NCBI GenBank assembly: GCA_038087015.1
Contig: JASBNA010000082.1
Span: 1-64,000, forward strand
Origin: Cerrena zonata
Lineage: Eukaryota; Basidiomycota; Agaricomycetes; Polyporales; Cerrenaceae
Reading direction: 5' to 3'
DNA: 64,000 bases
The translations under genes and the position numbers were made by a program. This document shows, piece after piece, positions 1 to 10,312 of the stretch (its first letter is position 1; each line of letters opens with the position of its first letter). The notes below the pieces were generated by a model. The model searched no databases and was not told the origin of the DNA. It saw only the letters and a list, made by a program, of their open reading frames with translations.

Positions 1-812
1 TTATAGATCCCCCCACTGATGTATATGACTTCTCCCTTTTCATTTTTAGCGATAAATGGAACTTTTTCCATGACTGAGAAGGAATAACCACAAGTGAATA
101 GCAGGGCTAAAAATAGAGTTAATGCAATGTATACGCTCTTTTTCGATACATTGTTAGTAAGAATGCTAGGTCCTTTCTTTTTAACTAGGATGATAATTGA
201 GAAGGTGATTGAAAAAGTTTTGATAAATTTGAGTGATTGATTTTCGGGTCTGATATAAATACTTTTAGATACTGACGTTGATACGAAATCAGCAAATTGA
301 AAAACTTGTTCATCATGGGTACCTAAAGGTACTTTCCATTCGATTCTAGGTTGTCTTAAAATTGCAAAAGGATCTTTTTCATCTTCTAATTCATGAATTT
401 GCTGTAATACATCTTCATTATTACTTGGGGGTATTAGCCAGATATGAGGGATTCTTTTAATTTCCAAATATTTAAATATATCAGCATTAGAACGATCTAT
501 TATATCAACATTGACGAAAAATAAGAAATTGGACATCCCGTAATCTTCAAACCAGTAATTGGAAACTTTCCGAACAACTTTATCGAACGAATGGCACAGA
601 TCACAGCCATGTTGCGGATCTGTCGATGTTATATATAAGAGGGTATAGTATTCTCGATGTCCTGATAATAATGATAAATCCGAATTTGAAATTGGGATGA
701 TATGGTCCGGATATACAAAGGATTGACTAGTCAAGGTATATTCTTTTGGTAAATCAGCAAGCGCTGAAACACATTGCAATAATAAGAATGCCCAATAGAA
801 TAAAATCATCAT
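1..812 (-). CDS. OST3/OST6: OST3/OST6-family oligosaccharyltransferase subunit (3' end cut by window edge)
   Basis: Thioredoxin-like subunit of the ER oligosaccharyltransferase, which helps N-glycosylate nascent proteins in the ER lumen. I translated this by hand. The frame opens at ATG 810-812 with a hydrophobic signal peptide (MMILFYWAFLLLQ...). A thioredoxin-like lumenal domain follows, with a CxxC motif (C-D-x-C, near residues 70-73). Then come the membrane segments, around 60-200 on the plus strand. The frame is still open at base 3, in a V-I-Y-I-S-G-G segment typical of the family's last loop, so the final membrane helices lie outside the window. The third residue of the CxxC is a CTG codon (597-599), Leu or Ser depending on the genetic code. 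Whether this is the OST3 or the OST6 orthologue cannot be decided here. Confidence 0.8.
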   Translation of the reverse strand, partial: MMILFYWAFLLLQCVSALADLPKEYTLTSQSFVYPDHIIPISNSDLSLLSGHREYYTLLYITSTDPQHGCDLCHSFDKVVRKVSNYWFEDYGMSNFLFFVNVDIIDRSNADIFKYLEIKRIPHIWLIPPSNNEDVLQQIHELEDEKDPFAILRQPRIEWKVPLGTHDEQVFQFADFVSTSVSKSIYIRPENQSLKFIKTFSITFSIIILVKKKGPSILTNNVSKKSVYIALTLFLALLFTCGYSFSVMEKVPFIAKNEKGEVIYISGGIY

Positions 813-990
813 ACACTATTGGGTCGATGGCAATGGTCCTTAAAGATTTAAGAAGATGAATTGGTGAAACTCAAAAACATGGAAAAAAGAGAAGGAACGT
901 TGATGAACCAAGACCCGCACACCACACATGAAAAAACATCAAAGCTACTTGTGATAAGAATATAATATATTAACAATCTATAAAATGCAA

Positions 991-2208
991 TTAGTCTTCG
1001 TGAGTAGTGAAGTCGTTTTCTTCATCTTTGTTTATGATCAAAAATCCAATGGTGACAATAAGAGCACCACATAAATAAGTATAATTTACGACAAAACCTT
1101 TTATGAACCAATCACCAACCATAGCCAAAGGAATAGTTAAAGAAAGTCCCACAGTGACAGTTAAGGGGCTGGTTAATAAGACAGCTTTGCACCAACAGAA
1201 ATCAGATATGAATGTAATGACAGCATTTATCAAAATCAATCCAATAACCCGAGACGAAGGAGGTAATTGAAAATGTTCCAAGTTCGTAAAGTGAAGTATA
1301 ATTATAAAGGGCCAAATGAAAATAAGACAGAATACACCAACAAAACCGAAGAACAAATGAGTGTTTAAGTTACGCTCGAGATTTGGATTATTTGGAACCA
1401 TTATTTTAAATTTTAATAAAATTGTGTAAATTCCGTAAATCAAGGCACCTAAAAGTGCCAATAAATTCCCCCATATTACCAAGTAATGGCTGGATAAAAC
1501 AGGAGGGTTATTTGTATTGGAAGACGAATCAACTCTTGTCACTATAACAACACCAATAAAACTTAAAATGATACCAATAATTTTTTGAGAATTAATTTTC
1601 TCAATCGAGCATAAGTATCCAATGATTAAGGTGAAAAACGATGCAGTTGACAGTAAAATGGTTTGCAGAGCAACAGAAGTATAGGATAACGATGCGTTCG
1701 TAACTAAGTTGGCACCAAACCATAAAATTACAAATTGCAATGAGAGTTTACAAGTCTCATAGATATTAATTTGTTCAGTTTCATTTTTAGTCATTGTATT
1801 TGCCAAATCGTCATTGGATCCATAATCAGCACGAAGTTCTGTCTGCTCCTCTTCGTTTGCTTCCTCTAATGAAGGCGATGCTAAATGGTTCAAGCGAATC
1901 TGGTGATAATCGTATTTCATTCGACTCACAAATTCTTGAATTGATAATCCTTCATATCTAAAATATGGAATTAGGTAAAAACAAAAGCAACTGGTATTGA
2001 TATATGTTATCAAAAATGGTTTTCTATAAATGTCCGACTCCAATAAGTCATTAACCAAAAATGACGAAAGCACCCAAAAGATAACTACCGAAATCAAGTT
2101 CACCAATCCAAAAACCCATTTCTGTCTCGAGCTAAGCAAATGGTCCGGTGTCACAAATGACAGAAGGAAATCTGCCATGTAAGTCCCTAGGTTCATTACC
2201 CTAGCCAT
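991..2208 (-). CDS. SLC35F-like drug/metabolite transporter (THI74/YML018C family)
   Basis: A 405-residue polytopic membrane protein of the drug/metabolite transporter superfamily, similar to the S. cerevisiae paralogues YML018C and THI74 and to human SLC35F5. It starts at ATG 2206-2208. An N-terminal hydrophobic pair contains the family-typical W-V-L-S-S-F and Y-R-K-P-F segments. A charged cytosolic loop follows at about residues 95-145 (E/D/N rich), then about eight further membrane helices in two EamA-like halves. The S. cerevisiae relatives are reported at the vacuolar membrane. The transported substrate is not known and the sequence does not reveal it. Convergence or overlap with neighbours is not seen; the OST subunit gene lies about 180 bases downstream on the same strand. 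Confidence 0.8.
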   Translation of the reverse strand: MARVMNLGTYMADFLLSFVTPDHLLSSRQKWVFGLVNLISVVIFWVLSSFLVNDLLESDIYRKPFLITYINTSCFCFYLIPYFRYEGLSIQEFVSRMKYDYHQIRLNHLASPSLEEANEEEQTELRADYGSNDDLANTMTKNETEQINIYETCKLSLQFVILWFGANLVTNASLSYTSVALQTILLSTASFFTLIIGYLCSIEKINSQKIIGIILSFIGVVIVTRVDSSSNTNNPPVLSSHYLVIWGNLLALLGALIYGIYTILLKFKIMVPNNPNLERNLNTHLFFGFVGVFCLIFIWPFIIILHFTNLEHFQLPPSSRVIGLILINAVITFISDFCWCKAVLLTSPLTVTVGLSLTIPLAMVGDWFIKGFVVNYTYLCGALIVTIGFLIINKDEENDFTTHED

Positions 2209-2952
2209 CCTGTATTGTTCTCGTTGTAATTGTCTCGAGGCTTGACCTTTCTCTCTGAATACCTGGTTTAACGATTCACCGTTGAGTTCCTTACGAGGCT
2301 TCCACGACCAACAAAAAAAACAAAAAAAAAAAAAAAAAAAAAAAAATTAAAATAAAAAAAGATAAGAGTAACTTCAGAAACCCATACACCAGAAGCTCTT
2401 CCCCTCGGTGGTTGTTAAACTTTTCAGAATAATAAGGTGATCCAGTGGTCCATTACCCTGGCTTCAACTCCTAAAGTCATACATAAGTCGACGGAGGCTT
2501 GGTTGCAAAGAGATGAGATAGGACTATATATGAGATTCAATCATTGGGAAGACAACTCTCTGAAATTACTCTGGTTTACGAGAGATCCGGTCAGATGCTG
2601 GAGAAGATCCGGTCAGATGCTCCAAAAGAGAAAAAAATGGTATACAAGAGGTAAGAACAAGAACCACTCAGGATTAATTATACGAGTTTGACAGGTGGTG
2701 CGATGAGATGGTATGGATAACGGGGGAGGGCCAGGTATGGAAGAGATGAACGACATAGAGGAGATGCAACCCGCTATCTTTGATAACCAAATTGGAAAAT
2801 TAAGAGTTTTTTTGTTTATTTATGTTTTTAGGTTTGTGGGTGCGTCGTTGACCCTGACCGGGACACTAAGTTGGAATATTATTTTAATTTAAATCATGAT
2901 GAATTTCATTAGACATCGATTGAAGACTATTGCTTCTTTATAATTGTGGGAA
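2209..2952. other. Divergent intergenic region between the SLC35F-like gene and AVT1
   Basis: About 740 bases serving as a shared promoter region. It holds an uninterrupted run of about 25 A (2322-2346), likely a nucleosome-depleting tract. It also holds an imperfect direct repeat, with 'agatccggtcagatgct' occurring twice near 2583-2622. The longest frame here (2437-2691) begins with GTG, lacks an upstream ATG and resembles nothing, so I do not call it a gene. Confidence 0.6.
2322..2346. repeat. Poly(A) tract, about 25 bases
   Basis: Uninterrupted A run in the divergent promoter region, immediately preceded by two shorter A runs. Long poly(dA:dT) tracts in yeast promoters exclude nucleosomes. 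Confidence 0.85.
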
Positions 2953-4740
2953 ATGTCTGAAGAGGAGTCCTTTAATGAGTCATTCAGTCCGACTGAGCAT
3001 CAAAATGAATATTCAAATTTGCTTTCCCGGAAACATTCCCATACGTTTTTAGATACCCCAATTGGTTCATTTAGAGGAGTTAATTCGTTGCATAATTTTG
3101 CCAGCTCCTTTACTAGAGCCCAATCCTTTGCTGCTTCGAAATTGGATAATGATATCCATAAGAAACGGTCGTTTTTTGAAAGTCCCAATAATGATGATGA
3201 TGTTGAAGATGAAATTTTTGATCCAGAACTAATGATGCCTTCTTCGAGGGGTGAACGATTAAGTACAGTTATTCACGATGCTTCCAATAGAAATCGGTAT
3301 TTTGCAAACTCTGAAGCTTCCTATAACAATGATGTTTTCTATCAAGATGATATTATTGGTATTATGAATAACCGTTCAAGACAAAATTCCCAGTATGAAA
3401 ATAACCGATCTGGGATTCCAATAACTAAAAAAATCAACCCGTCTCCTTCTATTTCAAGTTTCCGTACTTCTATTTCTTTAGCCACTACTGCTTCTCATTT
3501 TAATTTGAAAAAAATTGAAGACAAAGATGGTAATGTCATTACCGTATTGGAAGGCCAATCAACCGCTCCTCAAACCATCTTCAATTCAATTAATATCATG
3601 ATTGGGGTTGGATTGTTAGCATTACCCGTTGGTTTATTGAAAGCCGGTTGGCTCTTGGGTCTTCCTCTCTTAATTGGTTGTGGGTTGACTTCTTTTTGGA
3701 CTGCTACTTTAATCTCAAGAATCATGGATACCGATAAAACTTTAATGACTTATGCTGATTTGGGTTACGCTGCTTATGGTTCTATTGCTAAATTAATCAT
3801 CTCCTTGATTTTCACTGTCGACTTATTAGGAGCCGGTGTTTCACTCATTATTCTATTCAGTGATTCTCTTTTTGCATTATTAGCTTCAGAAAACTCTCCA
3901 AGTTATTTAACTGGTACTAATTTGAAGATTTTAAGTTTTTTCGTTCTTACTCCATTCACTTTCTTACCTTTACCTATCCTTTCAATTTTTTCATTATTTG
4001 GTATCATGTCAACTATTTCAATCATTATCCTAGTCTTAATCTGTGGGTTTTTGAAGTCTTCTTCCCCTGGTTCTTTACTTCAAGTAATGCCAACTAATTT
4101 ATACCCAAACTCTATCTTAGATCTTTTAAAAGGTTTATCCATCATCGCAGCTCCTTTTGGTGGTCATGCTATCTACCCTAATTTAAAAATGGATATGCGT
4201 CATCCACATAAATTTACTAGAACCTTAATTCCAACTTATTTCATTACTTTACTTGCTGATTGTTCAATGGCAATTATAGGCTTTTTTATGTTCGGCCACC
4301 TTTGCAGTAACGAAGTCACCAACACTCTTTTAACGACTGCCGGTTATCCTAGTTGGTGTTATCCTTTAATTAGTATGTTAATTTGCGTGGTTCCTTTAGC
4401 TAAAACTCCTTTGAATGCTAAACCAATAATTTCAAGTTTAGACTCATTATTTGGAGTCGATAAAGAAGTATCAACTCCTGGTAAAATTACAAAATTCTTC
4501 AACAGAGTTGCCGTTAACGCATTATTTGTTTTATTAGCAATTCTTTTCCCAGAATTTGAAAAAATTATTGGTATATTAGGTGCTTCTATTTGCTTTTTAA
4601 TTTGTGTCATCTTACCTTGCTCTTTTTACATTAAAATCTGTTCGACCCAAATAAAATCATTCGAACGTTTCAAGGTCCTTTCCATTATATACATTGCCAT
4701 CTTCTTATCGATTGCTTCTACTTGGGCTACTCTTTCATAA
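2953..4740 (+). CDS. AVT1: AVT1-like vacuolar amino-acid transporter
   Basis: A 595-residue member of the amino acid/auxin permease (AAAP) family. In S. cerevisiae Avt1 imports neutral amino acids into the vacuole using the proton gradient. The open frame extends upstream to a TTG at 2944, but the first ATG is at 2953 (MSEEESFNESFS), which I take as the start. The first ~200 residues are a hydrophilic, Ser/Asn-rich cytosolic tail, as in Avt1. About eleven membrane helices follow, beginning with the family signature around residue 205 (Q-T-I-F-N-S-I-N-I-M-I-G-V-G-L-L-A-L-P). The protein ends directly after the last helix. Its length and layout (602 residues in S. cerevisiae) match Avt1 better than Avt2-Avt7. 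It is transcribed toward MED14, with 158 bases between the two stops. Confidence 0.85.
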   Translation: MSEEESFNESFSPTEHQNEYSNLLSRKHSHTFLDTPIGSFRGVNSLHNFASSFTRAQSFAASKLDNDIHKKRSFFESPNNDDDVEDEIFDPELMMPSSRGERLSTVIHDASNRNRYFANSEASYNNDVFYQDDIIGIMNNRSRQNSQYENNRSGIPITKKINPSPSISSFRTSISLATTASHFNLKKIEDKDGNVITVLEGQSTAPQTIFNSINIMIGVGLLALPVGLLKAGWLLGLPLLIGCGLTSFWTATLISRIMDTDKTLMTYADLGYAAYGSIAKLIISLIFTVDLLGAGVSLIILFSDSLFALLASENSPSYLTGTNLKILSFFVLTPFTFLPLPILSIFSLFGIMSTISIIILVLICGFLKSSSPGSLLQVMPTNLYPNSILDLLKGLSIIAAPFGGHAIYPNLKMDMRHPHKFTRTLIPTYFITLLADCSMAIIGFFMFGHLCSNEVTNTLLTTAGYPSWCYPLISMLICVVPLAKTPLNAKPIISSLDSLFGVDKEVSTPGKITKFFNRVAVNALFVLLAILFPEFEKIIGILGASICFLICVILPCSFYIKICSTQIKSFERFKVLSIIYIAIFLSIASTWATLS

Positions 4741-4898
4741 GTCACACTTGCAACGCTTTAAATTTTTTAGCGAAATATAAATTGCAAAAAAAAAGAGACA
4801 AAAAAAAAAAACGAAAAAGAATATGTACAAATAAATATTTCTATTATTATACAGATTGATAACTTCAGTTAATCCATTATTGATTTTCAATTTTAAAG

Positions 4899-7800
4899 TC
4901 AATTATTGGCAAAACAATTCAAAAAACAGTCTGCAATTCTCATCATCATATCTTCAAGTAATATTGAATCTAATAGATAATCATAATTGAATTTCATCAA
5001 AGTAGTTGTAGGTGTTTTTCCATTCGCAGACCCATTTGTCGATCCATTTGTGTTATTGACAGATGATAAGCTTGCATCAAACTCGTTAATCGATTTGAAA
5101 ATAGACTCGAATAGTTTTTTGAATTTCAAATTTCTTGAGTTCAAATTATCCTTCATCGATAATCTGATTAATAATTTTTCTTTTTTTGCAAACTTATTCA
5201 TTTTAAAATTCAAACATAATGATATTCGATCTTTGACGACCTTTTTGGGATTACTTGGATTGATGGAATTTATCGTGTAAACAAATTGGATTGTGTTTAG
5301 ATTTTCTAGTCTGGTATCAAATTGTAATTTTTGAAGTCCATTCGACAATTTCATTGAGTTGTTTATGATTAAATGGGTTTGGATTGCACGCAAAGCTTTG
5401 AGAATTGGGACAAGCTCTTGCAAATATTTAATAGATCCAATCATTGTATTTCTCTTTTCTATTGAATTTTGATTCAAAAACTTAACCATTATCTTAACTT
5501 CATTCAACTCATCTTTGTCTGTTAATATTGTGATTGACCCATTTTCTTGTTCAGGTAAGACCAACTTGAATGTCGAGTAAATTGGATTTATTTTTATAGA
5601 AATTTCATTGATTTGATTTTTAATGATCTCAATATTGGTTTTGTTTAACTGTTCGAGCAATTTTATTAATTGATTTAATTTGTTTAAATTATTAAACAAA
5701 TTGTCTAACAACAATTTGTTGTTACTATTATCGTGTTCGGAATCGTTCATTCTTGAGGTCAAATCGATTAAGTCAACAATTTCAAACATATCTTTTTTAA
5801 ACAGTAAACTCAATTTGGAAAAGTCATCGTTACTATTATCGTTAAGTGGTAAATTTTTGATATGTCCCATAAGTCTTAAATTCATTTGAGTGACATTATT
5901 GGTATTAGTTAATTTTACTAGCAAAAACAAACTATTTGATGAATTGCTAAGAGGTAAGAATTCACCGTGATTATGAATCATTATTATTGATTCGTAGATG
6001 ATGTTTGTATCGATCTTCTCGTCCAATGGTAATTTAAAAACATCTATAGCATTTTTTTCGACTTTCAAGAATCTCGAACTTCTTATTTGTAATTCTTCAG
6101 TAATCATATGATCGATTATCTTATTAGAACAAGTAATGGATAAATCGTCGAAAAATTCATAACTCAAATCATCATTTACCTTCAATTTTTCAACCCATTG
6201 AATTTTCCATTCACCTTTGATCGATTTAATTCTGGCAACCCACCAATATGTTTTTGAGGTTAATCCAGCTATAAGATTGATTAAAAACCAGCTCGAAGGC
6301 CAGTTTTTACAACGATAAAACTGAATTTTATTATTTGATTGTTCCTTTTCATTTATATCAAACTCAAATAACTTTAATGTTTCCAAATCATTCAAATGAA
6401 TTATGTTATTTGATATCCATTCGGTTGTTATTAATTTATTGTTGATTTCTTTATTTAAAGTTTCTAATTTTAATTGAATTAAATTTGACACAACGTTATT
6501 CATCATATCATCTTCAGTTATGAAATTTTTATTTTTGATTATTGAAGGTTGACTATTAATTTTCTTAGTGATATAATTTTGGATTGGAGAAGGATCCATG
6601 AAATAGAAGAATCCAGTTAATGGATTTATAGCAAAAATGGTTTTTTTGGTTGGAGTTAAATTAAGTAGAAGTTGATGAGGTGATAGTATTGAACATGAAT
6701 CTTCAGGTAATAGTTCTAACAATTTTGAATAAATATTTGAAATCGAAGATTCTGAATGTTTATTAATGATGATGTTTAAAATCAAATCAACACTTAAATC
6801 TTCCTCATCATCATTAGAGTTAAACCCCGGTATACTTTCAGAGAAAATACCAGTACTTTCCTTTTCAGAATCTTTATGATGATGGTCTGTGCTATATCTA
6901 CCATTTTTGAACCATCTAAAATTTAAGTTATAGTTTTTGTCAATTCCCAATTCTATAAATGATTTCCAATTTCTCGAGAGGTAATGAGATGACCAATAAT
7001 TAATGATGATTAAAGAAGATTGATATTTGAATTGAATGGAATTTTTCCATTTACTATTTGTTGATAATTCCTTCAATTGTCTTGCAATTAAATATAACTT
7101 GAATGAAATTGAGTATTTATGCAAAGTATCATATAAACCATTTAAACCTTGTTTTAAGAGAACTTGATTAATGATTCTTTCCAAGTTTTCGTGAGATTTT
7201 TGGGGTAATTTAGTAGCTATTTTATTATCTTTATGAGTTATAAGTGAAGTATCTGGATTAATACCAAATAAAAATTTAAAAGATATGAAAAAAAATGGAG
7301 ACTGATAATAGTCTTCTATTTTATCGATTATTAAATCATTGGCTACAGTTATAGCAACTTCAAACTCATTTGGGATAGTAAAAATAACTCTACCATCTTT
7401 AATGGTATAGTTATTCATGAATCTTTTAGGTAAGTCATCAATTAAAGCCATTCTAGTAGTTAAAATCAAATTTAGATCTTGTAAGACTTCCAAAGTTTTC
7501 TCAGTCGAAATTTTCAAAGGTTTTATAAGGTTATAAGAAGGTAATTGAGGTCTACCTTTAATTAAAATTTCTAAACTTGACAATAAATCACTATTTGGAA
7601 GTTGAGCACCCAGGTATCTATTTAATTCATTCAATCCAAATCCTAACTGTTCAAAATAGAATTCTTGACTTCTTAAAAAATTTAATAAATCGATTAGTTT
7701 AGAAACATCTTTTGAATTTTGTGCCCATTTTACTAAAGTATAAATTTTGATAAAATCCTGTCTCAACGAAATAATGGCAGTCAAAAATTTCTTCTTACGA

Positions 7801-8030
7801 TTGGAGTCCGATTCCGATTCAACAGTGCTTGATAGGTTTTCAATTATAGTTAGTAATTGTTTATAAGCTTCTTGAGTATAGAACTTTAATATATTCGATA
7901 ACGGGATAATATTATTTGAAATGTGAGGTATTGGAGGCGGTGACTTGATTGATCTATTCAATTGGCCTTCATTTTTCAATGTGGATCCATTCAATTGATG
8001 GGATTCTAGTCCTGGATCTGTCCCACTCAT
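4899..8030 (-). CDS. RGR1: Mediator complex subunit 14
   Basis: MED14/Rgr1 is the architectural backbone linking the head, middle and tail modules of the RNA polymerase II Mediator complex. The protein is 1043 residues, close to the 1082 of S. cerevisiae Rgr1, and starts at ATG 8028-8030. The conserved MED14 N-terminal domain is evident from about residue 40: P-L-S-N-I-L-K-F-Y-T-Q-E, then the R-Q-D-F-I-K-I-Y-T-L-V-K-W-A helix and a Q-L-P-N-S-D-L segment. The central and C-terminal parts are long, helical and rich in Asn, Lys and Leu, with no recognisable catalytic motif. A Ser/Thr/Asn-Gly repeat-like linker lies near the C-terminus. The 3.1 kb frame is uninterrupted, unlike several genes further along the window. 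Confidence 0.9.
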   Translation of the reverse strand: MSGTDPGLESHQLNGSTLKNEGQLNRSIKSPPPIPHISNNIIPLSNILKFYTQEAYKQLLTIIENLSSTVESESDSNRKKKFLTAIISLRQDFIKIYTLVKWAQNSKDVSKLIDLLNFLRSQEFYFEQLGFGLNELNRYLGAQLPNSDLLSSLEILIKGRPQLPSYNLIKPLKISTEKTLEVLQDLNLILTTRMALIDDLPKRFMNNYTIKDGRVIFTIPNEFEVAITVANDLIIDKIEDYYQSPFFFISFKFLFGINPDTSLITHKDNKIATKLPQKSHENLERIINQVLLKQGLNGLYDTLHKYSISFKLYLIARQLKELSTNSKWKNSIQFKYQSSLIIINYWSSHYLSRNWKSFIELGIDKNYNLNFRWFKNGRYSTDHHHKDSEKESTGIFSESIPGFNSNDDEEDLSVDLILNIIINKHSESSISNIYSKLLELLPEDSCSILSPHQLLLNLTPTKKTIFAINPLTGFFYFMDPSPIQNYITKKINSQPSIIKNKNFITEDDMMNNVVSNLIQLKLETLNKEINNKLITTEWISNNIIHLNDLETLKLFEFDINEKEQSNNKIQFYRCKNWPSSWFLINLIAGLTSKTYWWVARIKSIKGEWKIQWVEKLKVNDDLSYEFFDDLSITCSNKIIDHMITEELQIRSSRFLKVEKNAIDVFKLPLDEKIDTNIIYESIIMIHNHGEFLPLSNSSNSLFLLVKLTNTNNVTQMNLRLMGHIKNLPLNDNSNDDFSKLSLLFKKDMFEIVDLIDLTSRMNDSEHDNSNNKLLLDNLFNNLNKLNQLIKLLEQLNKTNIEIIKNQINEISIKINPIYSTFKLVLPEQENGSITILTDKDELNEVKIMVKFLNQNSIEKRNTMIGSIKYLQELVPILKALRAIQTHLIINNSMKLSNGLQKLQFDTRLENLNTIQFVYTINSINPSNPKKVVKDRISLCLNFKMNKFAKKEKLLIRLSMKDNLNSRNLKFKKLFESIFKSINEFDASLSSVNNTNGSTNGSANGKTPTTTLMKFNYDYLLDSILLEDMMMRIADCFLNCFANN

Positions 8031-8677
8031 ATGTTATGCTAATTGAATCGCTGAATTAACCGCTGAACTGGTAAAGCCCACGAAAACAATTTAATAGGAT
8101 AATTTAAACAAGCAGTCCGCCGGTTGCAGCTATTTGATCGAACCAAAGGATTAATTTAACTAAAATACAAGGATGAAATGAATAAAAATGAATGGAGGTT
8201 TGTTTTTTTTTTTTCTTTTTTGGTTTTTTCTTTCTTCTTCGAAAACCGTGACAACTGTCAATCAAGAACAACTAAATGTTTATTTTCTGGCAACCTGGTT
8301 CCTTTGGCAGTAAGGGGTAACTACTTCTCGAAGAATAGGTAGTGGTGTCTTGAACGGTATCGTGACAAACTATCGAACATTCAAATAAGAATCAAGCTTA
8401 ACTTTTGAAAAGTGCACCCGCTTGTCGTTGTATAACTTTTTTTTTTCTTTAGTTTTTTCGAAGTGGCGACATTTTCAGGGCGACACGCGACATATTTACA
8501 CCCAGCAGAACCCTTTTTAAGGTGAATTGATATATAATAAATAGTAGTTTATATTAGAATACAAACAAATAATAAAGTTACATAAAGGTACAAGCGAGGG
8601 AAAGGAAGCAAGAACAAAAACAAAATCCAAAGACAAAAGCAGGTAGTAAGACAAATAAAAAAAAGAAAAAGGAATGA
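8031..8677. other. Intergenic region upstream of MED14
   Basis: About 650 bases between the MED14 start and the stop of the kinase gene on the same strand. It contains several T-rich runs (8201-8235, 8438-8460) and a GC-richer patch 'gggcgacacgcgacat' near 8480. No gene, tRNA or repeat was recognised. Confidence 0.6.
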
Positions 8678-10312
8678 CTAATAAAAATGGGTTGGAAGTG
8701 AATGCTTGATCCATGAAAATTCATTTAAAGATAAAAGATGACAAAGTTCTGGTCTGCGGTCTTTTCTGACTAGAAGGGCATTAACGATTTTTTTCAAATC
8801 GGATAGGATATTTCTTATTTCTGGGTTGATATTAGAAGAGGATAAGTTAGAATCATTAGTTTTGAACCAATCCCAATCGATCATTGCGATACGATGGGCA
8901 GGGTTATTTTTCAATCTTTTTCTTTTTATGACCGAGGGCGACACACCGGTGTTAGAGATAAGATCCAAGGGGGGTAAATCAAAGGGTAAACGATCTTCTA
9001 ATAGAGAATAGATAAGAACCCCGATTGACCAAGAATCGGTTAATTTCCCATTGTATTTCAATCCCATTAATAATTCTGGGGAGATATAATCTTGAGAACC
9101 ACAACGAGTAGAGAGTAATTCATCGGAAGAATGCAATTTTTTCAGAAGACCAAAATCGGTAATACAAATCAAAGGATTTTCGAAATTATTTAAATCTTTG
9201 GATATATTCATTAATTCGTCAAAAGAATAGTTTAGTAAGATATTTTCTAATTTAATGTCACGATGGATAATGTTTTGATCGTGGAGATAAGCAATCCCAA
9301 TGATTGTTTCACAAATGATTCTTTTCAAAAGTAACCAATAATTTAAATTATTGAAATTAAATTTTGAATAATCAAAAGAAAATTGAAATAAATTACCACC
9401 ATCACAATAATTTAAGAAAAACAATTGATCATTATTTAATTTCAAATTATGATAATCGATATCATTAATTTCATCTTCGTCACTTGGAATAAAAGTTGAA
9501 TTAATAATTTCATCATCTTTAATTGATAAATTTATATTATAATCAATTAAATGAATTAAACACGGATGGTTTAATTTATATAGGATGTTTAATTCTCTTT
9601 TAATAAAAGATTTATGATTTTTGATATCGATTTTATTAACTGTTGGAATTGATATAATTTTAATTGCAATTTTTTCATCTTCATTAACAGTATTTGTAGC
9701 ACAAATAACCGTACTAAAATTACCATTACCAATTTCTTCGGAAAACTTATAGTATTTGTTTTGGTGAACTGAATGAAAGATTGAATTCACGTATTTTGAA
9801 GCTATCGAAATATCATTTGGGGGTGAAGGTATTTGGGTATCGTTAGACGTGATTGGATTTGAACTGATTCTTTTCGACGCGGTTCCTTCTCCCAATAGCG
9901 ACTTCTTTCTGGTTAAGTTATTGGCGGTGGTTGGTTTATATTCACTAACAGTTCTATTGGAGTTCACTCCCACCCCAATACTGGGGGAATTATTCCGTTT
10001 CAAAACTTCAATATTATTTGGGTTTCTTGGTGGGGAATTAAACCCAAACGAACCGTTATTGATGATTGGTGTTGGCAAATGGGTGATTTTATCAAAATTT
10101 AATCTTGTAGGCGATATAATCGATGATGATGGTGATAATTTAATTGGATCCCCAAGGCGTAGTGAGGTTGACCCATTCGAATAACCTTCAGTCTCGATTC
10201 TCAAACCACCAGAGGTATGTACCATCGGTGGTTTTTCAAATATCTTATCTTCAGAAGACCCATTATCTGACCTTTTCGTGTCCTGAAAGGAGGTATTGTT
10301 AAATTTCTTCAT
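8678..10312 (-). CDS. PRR1: Serine/threonine protein kinase, PRR1-like
   Basis: A 544-residue protein with a disordered Ser/Asn/Pro-rich N-terminal half and a C-terminal kinase domain from about residue 190. Visible kinase elements are the glycine loop G-N-G-N-F-S-T-V, the VAIK-type lysine in I-A-I-K-I-I, the catalytic loop H-R-D-I-K-L-E-N, the D-F-G triplet, a G-S-Q-D-Y-I-S-P-E-L activation/P+1 segment and the D-S-W-S-I-G-V helix. All catalytic residues are present, so it should be active. A C-terminal kinase domain and ~520-residue length fit S. cerevisiae Prr1, a negative regulator of pheromone MAPK signalling. The related YPL150W kinase has its domain at the N-terminus and is longer. The kinase call is secure; the PRR1 orthology is moderate. 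It starts at ATG 10310-10312. Confidence 0.65.
   Translation of the reverse strand: MKKFNNTSFQDTKRSDNGSSEDKIFEKPPMVHTSGGLRIETEGYSNGSTSLRLGDPIKLSPSSSIISPTRLNFDKITHLPTPIINNGSFGFNSPPRNPNNIEVLKRNNSPSIGVGVNSNRTVSEYKPTTANNLTRKKSLLGEGTASKRISSNPITSNDTQIPSPPNDISIASKYVNSIFHSVHQNKYYKFSEEIGNGNFSTVICATNTVNEDEKIAIKIISIPTVNKIDIKNHKSFIKRELNILYKLNHPCLIHLIDYNINLSIKDDEIINSTFIPSDEDEINDIDYHNLKLNNDQLFFLNYCDGGNLFQFSFDYSKFNFNNLNYWLLLKRIICETIIGIAYLHDQNIIHRDIKLENILLNYSFDELMNISKDLNNFENPLICITDFGLLKKLHSSDELLSTRCGSQDYISPELLMGLKYNGKLTDSWSIGVLIYSLLEDRLPFDLPPLDLISNTGVSPSVIKRKRLKNNPAHRIAMIDWDWFKTNDSNLSSSNINPEIRNILSDLKKIVNALLVRKDRRPELCHLLSLNEFSWIKHSLPTHFY

Noticed and set aside
2437..2691. 84-codon plus-strand frame before AVT1
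   Set aside because: Begins with GTG, no ATG at the start, contains an internal DNA direct repeat and resembles no protein.
8130..8150. Possible tRNA B-box (GGTTCGATC on the minus strand)
   Set aside because: Does not fit the full GGTTCRANYCC consensus and no A-box or acceptor stem could be drawn around it.
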